A stretch of DNA of 52,960 nucleotides, taken from assembly GCF_013116825.1 (NCBI RefSeq), contig NZ_JABFNS010000055.1:1-52960 (forward strand). Direction: 5' to 3'. The notes beneath the pieces are model-generated. The model searched no databases and had not been told where the DNA came from. It saw only the letters and a program-made list of their open reading frames with translations. A program made the translations under genes and the position numbers. Source of the stretch: Myxococcus xanthus. GTDB taxonomy: Bacteria; Myxococcota; Myxococcia; Myxococcales; Myxococcaceae. This document shows positions 27,834-37,032 of this stretch, piece after piece; the first letter of the stretch is position 1; every line of letters begins with the position of its first letter.

Positions 27834-29128
27834 TGCATCAGCGCGGCAAGTGAGTCCCTGCATCGTGCGCAGTGGCCGCGGAACGTGTCGCTGAGTTCGG
27901 AGGTCTGCTCCAGCCGGTTCCAGTAGGCCAGTGCGTGTTGTGCGGCATCGGCCCAGACATCGAGCGTCTCCGCGGTGGGCGGCCGGGGCTCGAAGGAGCG
28001 CTCGACGATGCTCGTGCCCACGGGGGCGAACATCATCGGGAGCATGTCGTAGGCAGGGGCGAGCCGGAACCGCCTGGGGCCGTCCTCGAAGAAGGAGAGG
28101 TTGCCGAAGTGCCGGTCGGTGTTGCCGGTGAGCTGCCCGAAGGTGTCGAGCCAGCGAATGCGCCTGGCGTCCTCGTCGCTGATGTACTGGCTCTGCAGGA
28201 GGTAGCGGGCCGCGCTGGTCCAGGTGCTCCCCTTGCCTTCATGGCCGAGGTACTCGTTGTCGATGGCCTTGAGTGAGAGCAGTGCCTTGCGGCCTCTTTC
28301 CCCGACCCGGTCGAAGCGCTCGACCTCGAGGAACTGGTAGCCTTCGACGCGGATGGAACGCGTAGCCGCGGCCGGAATCCCAGCGGCGTGGACGGCCTCG
28401 AGTGCCAGTCCTTCGCAGACGAGCAGCTCTCTCCAACGCTGAGCGGCGGCACCGTCATCGTTGGCCGCGAACTTCACCAGGACGTGGCGTCCCTCTGTGT
28501 ACGCCGTGAACTTGGGTTGTTCGCCACCGGCGGAGGAGCCTGCCTCGCTCGACATCGATGAGCGGGCGAGCTCCGGGTACTGGGCCTCGGTGACGGGCCG
28601 AAGCGGGCTTGCGAGAAACCGGTCCAGGGAGGCCGCGCCGATGATGTGGTTTCCGACGCAGTCATCGCCTCGCAACGCCAGCGCGATGAGCTGGTGGTCC
28701 TCCGTCCAGTCCGTGATGCGAGGGGGGAGTCCCAACTCGGGGTGACGGCTCGTGAAGCCTCGGCCCAGGTAGCCCTGAGGGCTCATGTCGGCGGCGAAAG
28801 GCGGCAGCCCGGCGAACCGTTCACCTACCCCGTCCTCTCGCGCAATCCAGCAGCCCCCGTTCCACAGCGGGTGCAGGACGCCTGCCTCGTGGGGACGGCC
28901 GGTCTCGTCCACGCGGTACATCCGTACCTGTTCGCCCAAGGGGACAATCGAGCGGGTCCGCGCGTAGCGCGTGGCGGGCCCCTGTCCCATCCGGCAGACG
29001 CTCGGGCCCGCGGAGGCCAACAGCCGCGACACTGTCGGGCGCGACACGCGGAGCTGAGCGGCCAGCTCGCTCCCCTTCACCTCGACCTGGCGTCCAAGAG
29101 CCGCGAGCAGTTGTTCCAGGGTGGCCAT
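27818..29128 (-). CDS. Orphan HipA-family kinase (HipH/YjjJ-like)
   Basis: 436 residues from the ATG at 29128 (the 82 codons upstream look non-coding). N-terminal ~60 residues form a winged HTH (VKGSELAAQLRVSRPTVSRLLASAG), then a HipA-like region with the catalytic block NTDRHFGN (~340-347) and YDMLP (~359), typical of HipA serine kinases that phosphorylate GltX or related targets. This fusion matches the E. coli YjjJ (HipH) type, which carries its own DNA-binding domain and no HipB. No antitoxin gene is visible next to it. A perfect palindrome at 29156-29178 lies just upstream as an autoregulation candidate. Confidence 0.85.
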   Translation of the reverse strand: MATLEQLLAALGRQVEVKGSELAAQLRVSRPTVSRLLASAGPSVCRMGQGPATRYARTRSIVPLGEQVRMYRVDETGRPHEAGVLHPLWNGGCWIAREDGVGERFAGLPPFAADMSPQGYLGRGFTSRHPELGLPPRITDWTEDHQLIALALRGDDCVGNHIIGAASLDRFLASPLRPVTEAQYPELARSSMSSEAGSSAGGEQPKFTAYTEGRHVLVKFAANDDGAAAQRWRELLVCEGLALEAVHAAGIPAAATRSIRVEGYQFLEVERFDRVGERGRKALLSLKAIDNEYLGHEGKGSTWTSAARYLLQSQYISDEDARRIRWLDTFGQLTGNTDRHFGNLSFFEDGPRRFRLAPAYDMLPMMFAPVGTSIVERSFEPRPPTAETLDVWADAAQHALAYWNRLEQTSELSDTFRGHCARCRDSLAALMQRTPV

Positions 29129-29155
29129 GAACAGATTCCTGAAAAGATCCGTGAA

Positions 29156-29178
29156 GAGATATCGCTGACCGATATCTC
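29156..29178. promoter_or_regulatory. Perfect palindrome, candidate HipH operator
   Basis: GAGATATC (29156-29163), seven-base spacer, GATATCTC (29171-29178), all in an A+T-rich gap before the HipA-like gene (28 bases from its ATG). The position and symmetry fit binding by the gene's own winged HTH. Confidence 0.6.
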
Positions 29179-29315
29179 CGCGCAACTTACTGAAATAACA
29201 TGTGAATTTTCTGATGAACCTATGGTGGGTGAGCCGATTTTTCAGCGGTAATGCTGGGACACAGTGCGGGAATCTTGGGTCCAAAGCGGACGTTGGGTAG
29301 GAAGCCCTACAGCCC

Positions 29316-30095
29316 ATGCCTGAACCCACCCTGCCCGAGCCCGGCCCGGACGAAACGCTCGACTCCATTGGCACGGCGGGGGTGCGGGTGCTCCAGCGAC
29401 GGACGGGCTACCGCTTCACGCTGGACGCGGTGCTGCTGGCCCACTTCGCGGCCACCGAACGTGTCGGCGAGTCTGGGCGGATGTTGGAGCTGGGCGCGGG
29501 CAGCGGCGTGGTGTCCTTCCTGCTGGTGAAGCAGTTCGGCCTGGGGCCCGTGGATGCCCTGGAGCTCCAGCCCGCGGTGCATGCCCGGCTGACGCGCGCC
29601 GTGGCGCTCAACGCGTGCGAGGCCCACGTCACTCCACTGCTCGGGAACCTGCGACGGATCCGCGAACTCGTCCCCGGTGGCCAGTACGCCCACGTCGTGT
29701 CCAACCCGCCCTTCCGCCTGGCCGACGCGGGGGTCCGCAGCCCGGATGATGAACGGGCCGTGTCCAAGTCAGAGGTGGCGTGTGACGCGCCATCCGTCGT
29801 CGCCGCGGCACGGTACGCGTTGATGCCCGGCGGCGGCGTGAGCCTGGTGTACCCGGCCGCACGCGTGGCCGAGGTGTTGGGCCTGCTGACCCAGGCGAAG
29901 CTCCACCCCACCGTGCTGCGCTTCGTCCACGCGCGCGTGGGAGCCCCGGCCACGCGCTTCCTGGTGCATGCCCTGCGAGACAGGGACCGGGGCCTCGCCG
30001 TGCGCCCGCCCCTCATCGTTCATGGCGAAGGGCCTGGTGGCTACGCCTCGGAGGTGGCGGCGTTGATGGATCCGCCCCTCTCCGAGAAGCCCTGA
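29316..30095 (+). CDS. TrmN6-like (tRNA1Val adenine-N6) or related SAM methyltransferase
   Basis: 259 residues. SAM-binding motif I MLELGAGSGVVSFLL (56-70), an acidic residue in DALELQ, and the NPPF motif (SNPPF near 129-133) of N6-adenine methyltransferases. The opening TLDSIGTAGVRVLQRRTGYRFTLDAVLLAHF is typical of the YfiC/TrmN6 group, including the F-x-D-x-V-L-L-x-x-F block. It probably modifies a tRNA or other RNA adenine; the exact target is inferred only. It converges with the next gene, with an eight-base gap. Confidence 0.8.
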   Translation: MPEPTLPEPGPDETLDSIGTAGVRVLQRRTGYRFTLDAVLLAHFAATERVGESGRMLELGAGSGVVSFLLVKQFGLGPVDALELQPAVHARLTRAVALNACEAHVTPLLGNLRRIRELVPGGQYAHVVSNPPFRLADAGVRSPDDERAVSKSEVACDAPSVVAAARYALMPGGGVSLVYPAARVAEVLGLLTQAKLHPTVLRFVHARVGAPATRFLVHALRDRDRGLAVRPPLIVHGEGPGGYASEVAALMDPPLSEKP

Positions 30096-30103
30096 GCAGC
30101 CCC

Positions 30104-31024
30104 TTACGGCGTGCCCGTGAGCGGCTTCGTGTTCGTCACCTGGATGCCGTGCTCCTGGGACGCGGTGACGAACAGCTCGTGGCCCGGGGGCACCGCCAGC
30201 GTCGAGCGCCGCAGCTTCCCGCCCACCGTGAAGTCCACCTCCAGCGCATGTTCCCCGGGCGGCACGTCGCGGAGGCTCAGGTTCGTCGCGTTGCTCGTGC
30301 CCCGGCGCTGTCCGTCCATCATCACGGTGCACGGCTTCGTGCAGCGCACGTGGACCCGGGAGGTCGTCGCCGCGCGCGTCTCGGGCTGCTTCGCCGCCGC
30401 CAGGTCCTTCTGCTCCGTGAGCGTCACGCGGCCCTTGGAGTCCCCCTGGATGGTGACTTCGGAGCCACCCGGCACCTCCACGTAGCCCACGAACTGCCGC
30501 CGGTTGAGGACGCCACCGCTGCCTTCCACGCGCCGCTGGCCGGGCGCCACGTCGCGGAACTCCCAGGTCCGGTTGTCCCGGCGGAGACCTCGCTTCCCAT
30601 CGAGCAGCACCGTGCAGTCGTCCTGGCACTTCACGGTGGCCACGCTCGGCGCCTTCGACGTGGAGGCGGGCGTGGGAGGGTTCGGCTCGGCCCAGTCCGG
30701 TGTGCCGGGCATGGTGGAGCTGCCGGGCTCGATGATGATGCGCTTGTTGCTGGCCAGGAAGACGTCCGCCGTCGCCACGTCCGGGATGACCACGAAGCTG
30801 CCGGCGAGCGGACGGCTCAGCACGCCCGTGGCGTCGATGCGCAGGGAGCCCGGCGTGATGCCCTTGAACTCCCAGGTGGTGTCATTCACCCGGAACCCGT
30901 TCTTTCCATCCAGCACCACCGTGCACTTCTCCGTGCAGCGGATCCGGACGGCGACGCCGTCGACCGCGAGCGCTGGAGCAGACACCAACAACGACAGGGA
31001 CAGGAGCGGCCAGCGGAGGGACAT
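30104..31024 (-). CDS. Exported protein with three PEGA-like CxxxC repeats
   Basis: 306 residues. Signal peptide MSLRWPLLSLSLLVSAPALA, then three similar modules, each opening with a C-x3-C motif and a DG turn: CTEKCTVVLDGKNG, CQDDCTVLLDGKRG and CTKPCTVMMDGQRRG. Each module is followed by a PEGA-like strand set (WEFKGITPGSLRIDATG; WEFRDVAPGQRRVEGSG; LSLRDVPPGEHALEVD). The Cys pairs probably form disulfides in the periplasm. Family unnamed; a surface or cell-wall binding role is inferred. I use the ATG at 31024. Confidence 0.6.
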   Translation of the reverse strand: MSLRWPLLSLSLLVSAPALAVDGVAVRIRCTEKCTVVLDGKNGFRVNDTTWEFKGITPGSLRIDATGVLSRPLAGSFVVIPDVATADVFLASNKRIIIEPGSSTMPGTPDWAEPNPPTPASTSKAPSVATVKCQDDCTVLLDGKRGLRRDNRTWEFRDVAPGQRRVEGSGGVLNRRQFVGYVEVPGGSEVTIQGDSKGRVTLTEQKDLAAAKQPETRAATTSRVHVRCTKPCTVMMDGQRRGTSNATNLSLRDVPPGEHALEVDFTVGGKLRRSTLAVPPGHELFVTASQEHGIQVTNTKPLTGTP

Positions 31025-31235
31025 GACGGGGTGACTGCCTCGTACCAAGGGGTATTCACGCGGGGCCCCCAGGGATGCGGATCCACTCCCGCCTCATGAG
31101 GCATGCCCCTTGGGGCCGGCAGTATGCCTACCGGGCAAGGGAGGCGGAATCGCCGCGGCGTGCCATGCGCCCAGGCCGGGCCCAACCTACCCAGGTTTCC
31201 GGCAACGGCCCCGGCCCATTCAAGGAGTGGCAGGT

Positions 31236-31742
31236 ATGAACGTGGCGACCCTGACCGAGCAACCGAGCATCCTGAAGGCAGCGGCCCTGTTACCCCCGCG
31301 CCTGTCGCTTGGAACGACGATGGTGGTGCATGGCGTGTCCAAGCTCCGCGCCGAGGGCACCGCGCAACACGTGGGCTTCTTCGAGCAGTTGGGCTTCAAG
31401 CCAGGCAAGCCCTGGGTCATCGCCACGGGGGTGGTGGAGCTGCTCTCGGGCGTGAGCTCCATCCTGGGCGTCGCCACGCGCCCCGCCGCGCTGGCCGTCC
31501 TCGTCACGCAGGCCATCGCCGTGGCCAAGGTCCATGGCTCCAAGGGCTTCGACAACACGAAGGGCGGCTTCGAGTTCAACCTGGCGCTGGGGGCCATCGC
31601 GCTCGGCCTGCTGCTGCGAGGTCCGGGACCGCTCTCCGTCCACAGCGCCATCGAGCGCCGGGTGAAGCGCAAGGAGCTGCGGCGGCTGCGGTTCCTGCCG
31701 CGCCAGCGTCGTCGTTCGGTGCTGCTCGACGTGCTGGGTTGA
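31236..31742 (+). CDS. DoxX-family membrane protein
   Basis: 168 residues. Four hydrophobic helices with LGTTMVVHGVSKLRAEGTAQHVGFFEQLGFKPGKPWVIATGVVELLSG typical of DoxX (MFHG near the start, then G-F-E and L-G at the second helix). AAGGAG precedes the ATG. Other members act in thiosulfate oxidation or redox homeostasis; no partner genes are visible here. The C-terminal Arg-rich tail is cytoplasmic. Confidence 0.75.
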   Translation: MNVATLTEQPSILKAAALLPPRLSLGTTMVVHGVSKLRAEGTAQHVGFFEQLGFKPGKPWVIATGVVELLSGVSSILGVATRPAALAVLVTQAIAVAKVHGSKGFDNTKGGFEFNLALGAIALGLLLRGPGPLSVHSAIERRVKRKELRRLRFLPRQRRRSVLLDVLG

Positions 31743-31874
31743 ACCCGGGCCGCGCCGCGACACACATCCCATCACCCTGACCGATGAGGTGTGTGTCGCC
31801 TGTCTGGCTGCTGGCCAGGGCGAGGTCATCTCCCCTGTCACAGAATCCCGGTAGGGCCTCTAGAATGGCGGGAC

Positions 31875-33491
31875 ATGCCCTCGTCCGTCTTCCTCATGAT
31901 GGCGCTCGCCACCACGCCGGGTGCTGCTTCGGCGCGTGAGTCCGCCCCCGCCCAGCACGTCTCTTCCTCGCAAGGCCCCAGCGCCGATTCGAGCTCGACC
32001 CAGGGCCCAGCTTCCCAGGGCACCGCGCCCGCGCCAGAGACTGTCATCACGGACCTCAACGCCTACCCTCGTGCCGGTGACTCCGGCGCGGTGCTGGACC
32101 TGGGCCGCGCCGCCGCGGAGGCCGGCGCCGCCGCCCTGCGCGCCGCGGCCCTGGCCATGGGCAAGAGCGCCACCCCGCGTGGCCCGCTGGCGGACCCGGA
32201 CACGAGCTACGCCCGAGGCATGGAGGCCCTCCAGGCGAAGGACGCACCCACGGCCATCACCCAACTGTCCGCCTGCGTGGAGGCCGCGCCCTCACGCGTG
32301 GATTGCCGCTGGGAGCTGGGTTGGGCGCACTCGCTGGAGAACCAGTGGGCGGAGGCCTACACGCAGTGGTCCGAGGTACAGAAGCTCCAGCCGGACCACC
32401 CGGACCTCGAGGGCGCGCTGACCCAGGCCCGTGGGCAGGCCATGCTCCAGGCGAAGCTGTCGCAGGGGCCGCAGCTCATCCACCGCCCTCCCCCGCCGGC
32501 CAACGCGAAGGTGCGCATCCGCGCGGTGGGTGACGTCATGCTGGGCACCACCGTGCCCGAAGGCCACCTGCCTCCCGATGGCGCCGGCAGCGTGATTGCC
32601 GGCGTGCGCCCGTTGCTGGAGGACGCGGACCTCACCTTCATCAACCTGGAGGGGCCGCTGTGCGACACGGGCGAGACGAAGAAGTGCCGCTCGTCGAAGA
32701 ACTGCTACGCGTTCCGCTCGCCCACCGAGTACGGCCAGTACCTGAAGGAGGCCGGGGTGGACCTGGCGTCCACGGCCAACAACCACTCGGGTGACTTCGG
32801 CGAGGAGTGCCGCCGCGCGACGGAGTCCACGCTCGACGCGCTGGGCATCGCGTGGAGCGGCGCGCCGGGCACGGTGGCCACGGTGGAGCGCAACGGCCTG
32901 CTCATCGGCATGGTGGCGTTCCACACGTCGCCGTCGTGCAACCACCTCAACAACCTGACCACGGCGACGGGGCTGGTGCGCGTGGCCGCGGCCGAGCACG
33001 ACATCGTCATCGTGTCGTTCCACGGCGGCGCGGAGGGCAGCAAGGCGCTGCACGTGCCCAAGGGCCGGGAGAAGTTCCACGGCGAGGACCGGGGTGATTT
33101 GCGGGCCTTCTCGCGCGCGGTGGTGGACGCGGGCGCGCACCTGGTCATCGGCCATGGCCCGCACGTGGTGCGCGGCATGGAGTTCTACAAGGGCCGGCTC
33201 ATCGCCTACTCGCTGGGCAACTTCGCCACCTATGGCCGGTTCAACCTGCGCGGTCCGCAGGGCCTGGGCATGGTGCTGGAGGTCGAGCTGAACCGCGACG
33301 GCGACTTCACGGCGGGCCGCATCCTCCCCACGAAGCAGGTGGACAGGGGCATCGCCGTGCCGGACCCGAAGGGCGCCGTCATCAAGGCGGTCCGCGACCT
33401 CACCGCGGATGACTTCCCGGAGACGGGCGCGCGCATCTCCGACGACGGCACCGTGAAGGTCCGCGGCAAGGGCCCCGTCTCCATGCGCTGA
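31875..33491 (+). CDS. CapA-like metallophosphatase-fold protein with TPR
   Basis: 538 residues. A hydrophobic N-terminus (residues ~1-18) suggests export. Residues ~110-190 contain TPR-like helices (YARGMEALQAKDAPTAITQLSACVEAAPSRVDCRWELGWAHSLE). From ~212 the PGA-synthesis CapA fold begins: VRIRAVGDVMLGT, NLEGPLCD, ANNHSGDFGEE, GHGPHVVRGMEFYKGRLIAYSLGNF. The metal ligands (D, N, E, H) of the family are present. CapA proteins help make or export poly-glutamate in Gram-positives; in this organism the substrate is unknown. Confidence 0.75.
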   Translation: MPSSVFLMMALATTPGAASARESAPAQHVSSSQGPSADSSSTQGPASQGTAPAPETVITDLNAYPRAGDSGAVLDLGRAAAEAGAAALRAAALAMGKSATPRGPLADPDTSYARGMEALQAKDAPTAITQLSACVEAAPSRVDCRWELGWAHSLENQWAEAYTQWSEVQKLQPDHPDLEGALTQARGQAMLQAKLSQGPQLIHRPPPPANAKVRIRAVGDVMLGTTVPEGHLPPDGAGSVIAGVRPLLEDADLTFINLEGPLCDTGETKKCRSSKNCYAFRSPTEYGQYLKEAGVDLASTANNHSGDFGEECRRATESTLDALGIAWSGAPGTVATVERNGLLIGMVAFHTSPSCNHLNNLTTATGLVRVAAAEHDIVIVSFHGGAEGSKALHVPKGREKFHGEDRGDLRAFSRAVVDAGAHLVIGHGPHVVRGMEFYKGRLIAYSLGNFATYGRFNLRGPQGLGMVLEVELNRDGDFTAGRILPTKQVDRGIAVPDPKGAVIKAVRDLTADDFPETGARISDDGTVKVRGKGPVSMR

Positions 33492-33654
33492 CACGTCGTC
33501 TCGTGCGCACGGCGGCGTGTGGGCACTTCGCGGACCTCGAGCCCGGGCTGAAGCGCGGCTGCTGGATATGTCCCAGCTTCCGTCATAGCGGCTCAAAGCA
33601 ACTGCCGGCCCCTACAGGCATGTCGCACGGCTCCGGGATACAAAGGTCCCTGCC

Positions 33655-34890
33655 GTGCGCACCCTTCGACTGCCACGTCTCTCCTCGCTTCGCGCCTTCG
33701 ACCACCCCGGCTACTTCGCCGTCTGGGTGGGAGCCCTGGTCTCCACCATCGGCACCTGGATGGAGACGGTGGCCATGGGCGTGTACGTCACCGAGGCCAC
33801 GGGCCGCGCCGAGTGGACGGGTGGCATCGTCGCCCTCACCTTCCTCCCCGCGGTGGTGCTGTCGCCGGTGGGCGGCGCGCTCGCGGACCGGTTCGACCGT
33901 CGCGCCTACGTCGCGCTGGGCACGGTGGTGCAGTTGGTGCTCGCGGGCGTGTTGACGCTGCTGGCCTTCACGCACCGGCTCAGCGTCCCCGTCGTGGCCG
34001 TCATCTCCTTCGTCCACGGCTGCGCCAGCACGCTCATCAGTCCCGCCTTCGCGGCGATGCTCGCGGAGCTCGTGCCGCCCCGGGACTTGCACAGCGCCAT
34101 GAGCCTCAACTCGGCGCAGTTCAACCTGGGGCGCATCATCGGTCCGGCGCTGGCCGCGCTGGTGCTGAGCATGGGCGGGACGTCCTGGGCGCTGCTCATC
34201 AACACACTGTCCTTCGTCGCGGTGTTGGTGGCGCTGTCGCAGGTGAAGACGCTGACGCGGACGGCCTCGAAGGCCACGCAGGGCCTGTGGCGGCAGATTG
34301 CCCACGGCTTCTCCGTGGCGCGGAGCGATTCGGAAATCTCGCTGATGCTGTGGGGCACGCTGCTGGTCGCGGCCCTGGTGGCGCCTTTCATCGGCCTGGT
34401 GCCGGTGTTCGCCATCCGCGTCTTCGGCCAGGGCGCGGCGGCCACGTCGCTGCTCGTCACCTGCCAGGGCGCGGGCGCGGTGACGGCCGCGCTGCTGGTG
34501 GGCACGCTGGTGGACAAGCTGGGCCAGCGCAAGCTGCTGGGCCTCGTGGCGACGTCCATTGGCGGCGTGTCCACGCTGTACTGGCTGTCGCCCACGCTGC
34601 AGGTGGCCGCCGCCGTCATCTTCGTGCTCGGCGCCAACTACATGATGCTGATGAGCGGGATGCACGCGTACTGCCAGTCGCGCGTGCCCCGTGAGCTGCA
34701 GGCGCGCATGAGCAGCCTGTACAGCATGGTGCTCGGCGGCGCGTACGCGTCGGGCGTGTGGGGCCTGGGCGCATTGGCCGACCGGATAGGCATCCGCTTC
34801 GTCACCGTGAGCGCCAGCGTGCTGTTCCTCGCGCTGGTGCTCACGCTGCGGCTGCTGCGCCCGCGGCGCTTCGATGGCGCTGGCGCGTAG
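33655..34890 (+). CDS. MFS transporter
   Basis: 411 residues with about 12 transmembrane helices. The GTG at 33655 has an AAAGG in front. FAVWVGALVSTIGTWMETVAMGVYVTEATGRAEWTGGIVALTFLPAVVLSPVGGALADRFDRR shows the MFS loop 2-3 motif (GxLADRxxRR) of EntS/MFS_3-type exporters. Substrate unknown; siderophore or drug efflux are the usual roles for this group. A weak 6-bp hairpin lies just after the stop, near 34930. Confidence 0.8.
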   Translation: MRTLRLPRLSSLRAFDHPGYFAVWVGALVSTIGTWMETVAMGVYVTEATGRAEWTGGIVALTFLPAVVLSPVGGALADRFDRRAYVALGTVVQLVLAGVLTLLAFTHRLSVPVVAVISFVHGCASTLISPAFAAMLAELVPPRDLHSAMSLNSAQFNLGRIIGPALAALVLSMGGTSWALLINTLSFVAVLVALSQVKTLTRTASKATQGLWRQIAHGFSVARSDSEISLMLWGTLLVAALVAPFIGLVPVFAIRVFGQGAAATSLLVTCQGAGAVTAALLVGTLVDKLGQRKLLGLVATSIGGVSTLYWLSPTLQVAAAVIFVLGANYMMLMSGMHAYCQSRVPRELQARMSSLYSMVLGGAYASGVWGLGALADRIGIRFVTVSASVLFLALVLTLRLLRPRRFDGAGA

Positions 34891-35100
34891 ACGAATCCAC
34901 CCCTGGGCGTCAGAGAAGCTCCTCGCGGCGGTGGGTCGCCCACCCTGTGGGCAACTTGGGGATGCCTCCGGGCGTCCCCACCTTCCTCGTGAGCCGGGCG
35001 GCCGGGCGTGCCCCCGGCGCTCCGCGGGGACCTTGGTGCGCCGCGAGCGCGCTCCGACATTCAGCTTCGGAGCGGTACCCACTTCGACGAGGAGCGCACC

Positions 35101-35409
35101 ATGCCGAACAGGAAGTACGACCCGTACACGGGAGGCAAGGAGGCCGCGAAGAAGCCTCCCTATGCGCCGGACCGCGTGGAGCGGGGACTGGAAGCCGACG
35201 ACACCCTGCCGCTGTACTCCGCGGACTCCATCCGCGACACCCGCGAGGAGAAGTTCGCCCTGGACAGTGACTCCGAGGTGGGCGGTTACGTCCCCGACAT
35301 CCGCAGCCCCATCGACGAGGCGGACGAGTTGGAGCGCGAGCGCCGGGGCCGCGAGCGAGCCGAGGAGCGGCAGGTCTCCGACGAGGAAGACGAGGCGCGC
35401 AACCGCTGA
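35101..35409 (+). CDS. Small hydrophilic protein, unknown
   Basis: 102 residues, very charged and disordered (MPNRKYDPYTGGKEAAKKPPYAPDR ... EEDEARNR). No signal peptide. CGAGGAGCG precedes the ATG at 35101. No family is recognised; in myxobacteria such proteins are common and of unknown use. Confidence 0.55.
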   Translation: MPNRKYDPYTGGKEAAKKPPYAPDRVERGLEADDTLPLYSADSIRDTREEKFALDSDSEVGGYVPDIRSPIDEADELERERRGRERAEERQVSDEEDEARNR

Positions 35410-35454
35410 GCCGCAGGGGAGGGCCGGACCTTCGGACCTGTACCCCGTGAAACA

Positions 35455-35498
35455 CCGGGCCGTGGCCCGCGAGCAATTGTCTCGCCACCACGGCCCGG
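35455..35498. terminator. Convergent hairpin
   Basis: Arms CCGGGCCGTGG (35455-35465) and CCACGGCCCGG (35488-35498) with a second inner stem (GCGAG/CTCGC) around CAATTGT. It separates the small gene from the M16 operon on the other strand. Confidence 0.6.
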
Positions 35499-35514
35499 GA
35501 TGACTGCCTGCGTG

Positions 35515-37032
35515 CTACTTCGCCGCGCGCGGCACCGGTGCTTCATCCGGCTCGATGGGCACCAGCTTGCCCAGGCCGAGCGGCGTCACCTGCTCCTGGA
35601 TGGTCGCCGGGTCACCCACGAGGACAATCTGCATCATGGCCGGGTCCAGGTACTTTTCGGCCATGCGCTGCACCTCCGCGGCGGTGGCGTCGCGCAGGCC
35701 CTCCACGGTGCGGTTGAACTCGTCCAGCGGGCGGCGGGTGATGAAGAGCGCCGCGGCGCTGGCGCCCAGGCCCTCCACGGACTCGAAGGCGCCCGGGAAG
35801 GCGCGGATGAGGCCCTCGCGCGCGGCCTCCAGCTCCTCGGCGGTGATGGGCCGGTCCTTCAGGCCCGTCAGCTCGTTCATCACCTCGCTCAGGGCCGGGC
35901 CCGTCACGTCCTGGCGCACGGAGCTGTACGCGGTGAGCGGCCCGACGCCCAGGCGCGGAGAGAGGCTGGCGCCCGCGCCGTAGCTGTAGCCCTTGTTCTC
36001 CCGCAGGTTCATGTTGAGGCGGCTGCCGAAGAAGCCACCGAACACGGTGGTGGCCAGCTCCAGCGGGTACTCGTCCGGGTTCCCCGCGGCGATGCCCGCG
36101 CGGCCCACCAGCAGCAGCGTCTGGTCCAGGCCCGGCTTGGGCACCACGTACACCTGCTGACGCGGTGGGGCCTTCGTGGCCGGCGGCGGAGGCGGCGGCG
36201 TGGCCTTGTTCTTCGACCAGCTGAAGTGCTTCTTCGCCAGGGCCACGCCTTCTTCCAGGCTGATGTCACCGGTGAGGATGACCGCCTGGGCCTTGGGGCC
36301 GGTGTGCTTCCGGTAGAAGCCCATCACGTCCGCCAGGGTGAGCCCCTGCACGGACGCGGGCGTGCCGTCGGGGAGGTGCCCGTAGGGGTGCTGCAGCCCG
36401 AACACGGCCTCCAGGTACGCCATTTGTGCCAGCACACCGGGCTGCCCCATCGCGCGCGCCAGGTCCGCGAGCTGCTGCTTCTTGCGGCGCTCGAAGGCGT
36501 CGAGGCTGAAAGCGGGTCGCAGCACCACGTCCGACAGCAGGGCCATGGCCGCGTCCAGGTTGCGCGTCAGCACGCGCACGCCCACCTGCGCGCCGTCCGC
36601 CTGCACGTCCATGGCGGGAGTCACACCCAGGTCCGCGAAGGCGTTGTCCAGCACCACCGTGTCCCGCTTGCCCGCGCCTTCCAGCAGCATGCGGTACGTC
36701 AGCTCGGCGAGCCCTTCCTTGCCCTTGGGGTCCTGCGCGCTGCCCGCGGCGAAGGCCACGCCCGCGAACACGAGCGGCAGCTCCCGCCGCGTGCTCACGA
36801 TCACGGTGATGCCGTTGTCCAGCTTCGCGCTCTGGAAGGTGGGCAGCACCAGGTCCGGGGCCTTGCCGGGCTGGGGCGGCGTGGCGCGGAAGGACTCGGC
36901 GTCAGCCGTGGCTTCGGCCGGGGCCGCCTTCTCTCCCAGGGCGGGCGAGTCCGGATTGGCCGGCGCGGGCTTCGGGTTGCTGGCGCAGGCGGCCAGCGTG
37001 GTGACGAGCAGGGCGGAGAAGAGGCGGCGCAT
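35515..37032 (-). CDS. M16-family protease-like protein, degenerate active site
   Basis: 505 residues, lipoprotein (LAAC at 13-16, Cys16). M16 fold is clear from PTFQSAKLDNGITVIVSTRRELPLVFAGVAFAAGSAQDP and later PNARTRYEFELATTVFGGFFGSRLNMNLRENKGYSYGAGASL, but the HxxEH zinc motif is missing: its place reads GLAELTYRMLLE. It is probably the non-catalytic partner of the subunit at 37032-38444, forming a heterodimeric periplasmic peptidase. TGA/ATG overlap (TGATG at 37034-37030) shows tight translational coupling. Confidence 0.85.
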   Translation of the reverse strand: MRRLFSALLVTTLAACASNPKPAPANPDSPALGEKAAPAEATADAESFRATPPQPGKAPDLVLPTFQSAKLDNGITVIVSTRRELPLVFAGVAFAAGSAQDPKGKEGLAELTYRMLLEGAGKRDTVVLDNAFADLGVTPAMDVQADGAQVGVRVLTRNLDAAMALLSDVVLRPAFSLDAFERRKKQQLADLARAMGQPGVLAQMAYLEAVFGLQHPYGHLPDGTPASVQGLTLADVMGFYRKHTGPKAQAVILTGDISLEEGVALAKKHFSWSKNKATPPPPPPATKAPPRQQVYVVPKPGLDQTLLLVGRAGIAAGNPDEYPLELATTVFGGFFGSRLNMNLRENKGYSYGAGASLSPRLGVGPLTAYSSVRQDVTGPALSEVMNELTGLKDRPITAEELEAAREGLIRAFPGAFESVEGLGASAAALFITRRPLDEFNRTVEGLRDATAAEVQRMAEKYLDPAMMQIVLVGDPATIQEQVTPLGLGKLVPIEPDEAPVPRAAK

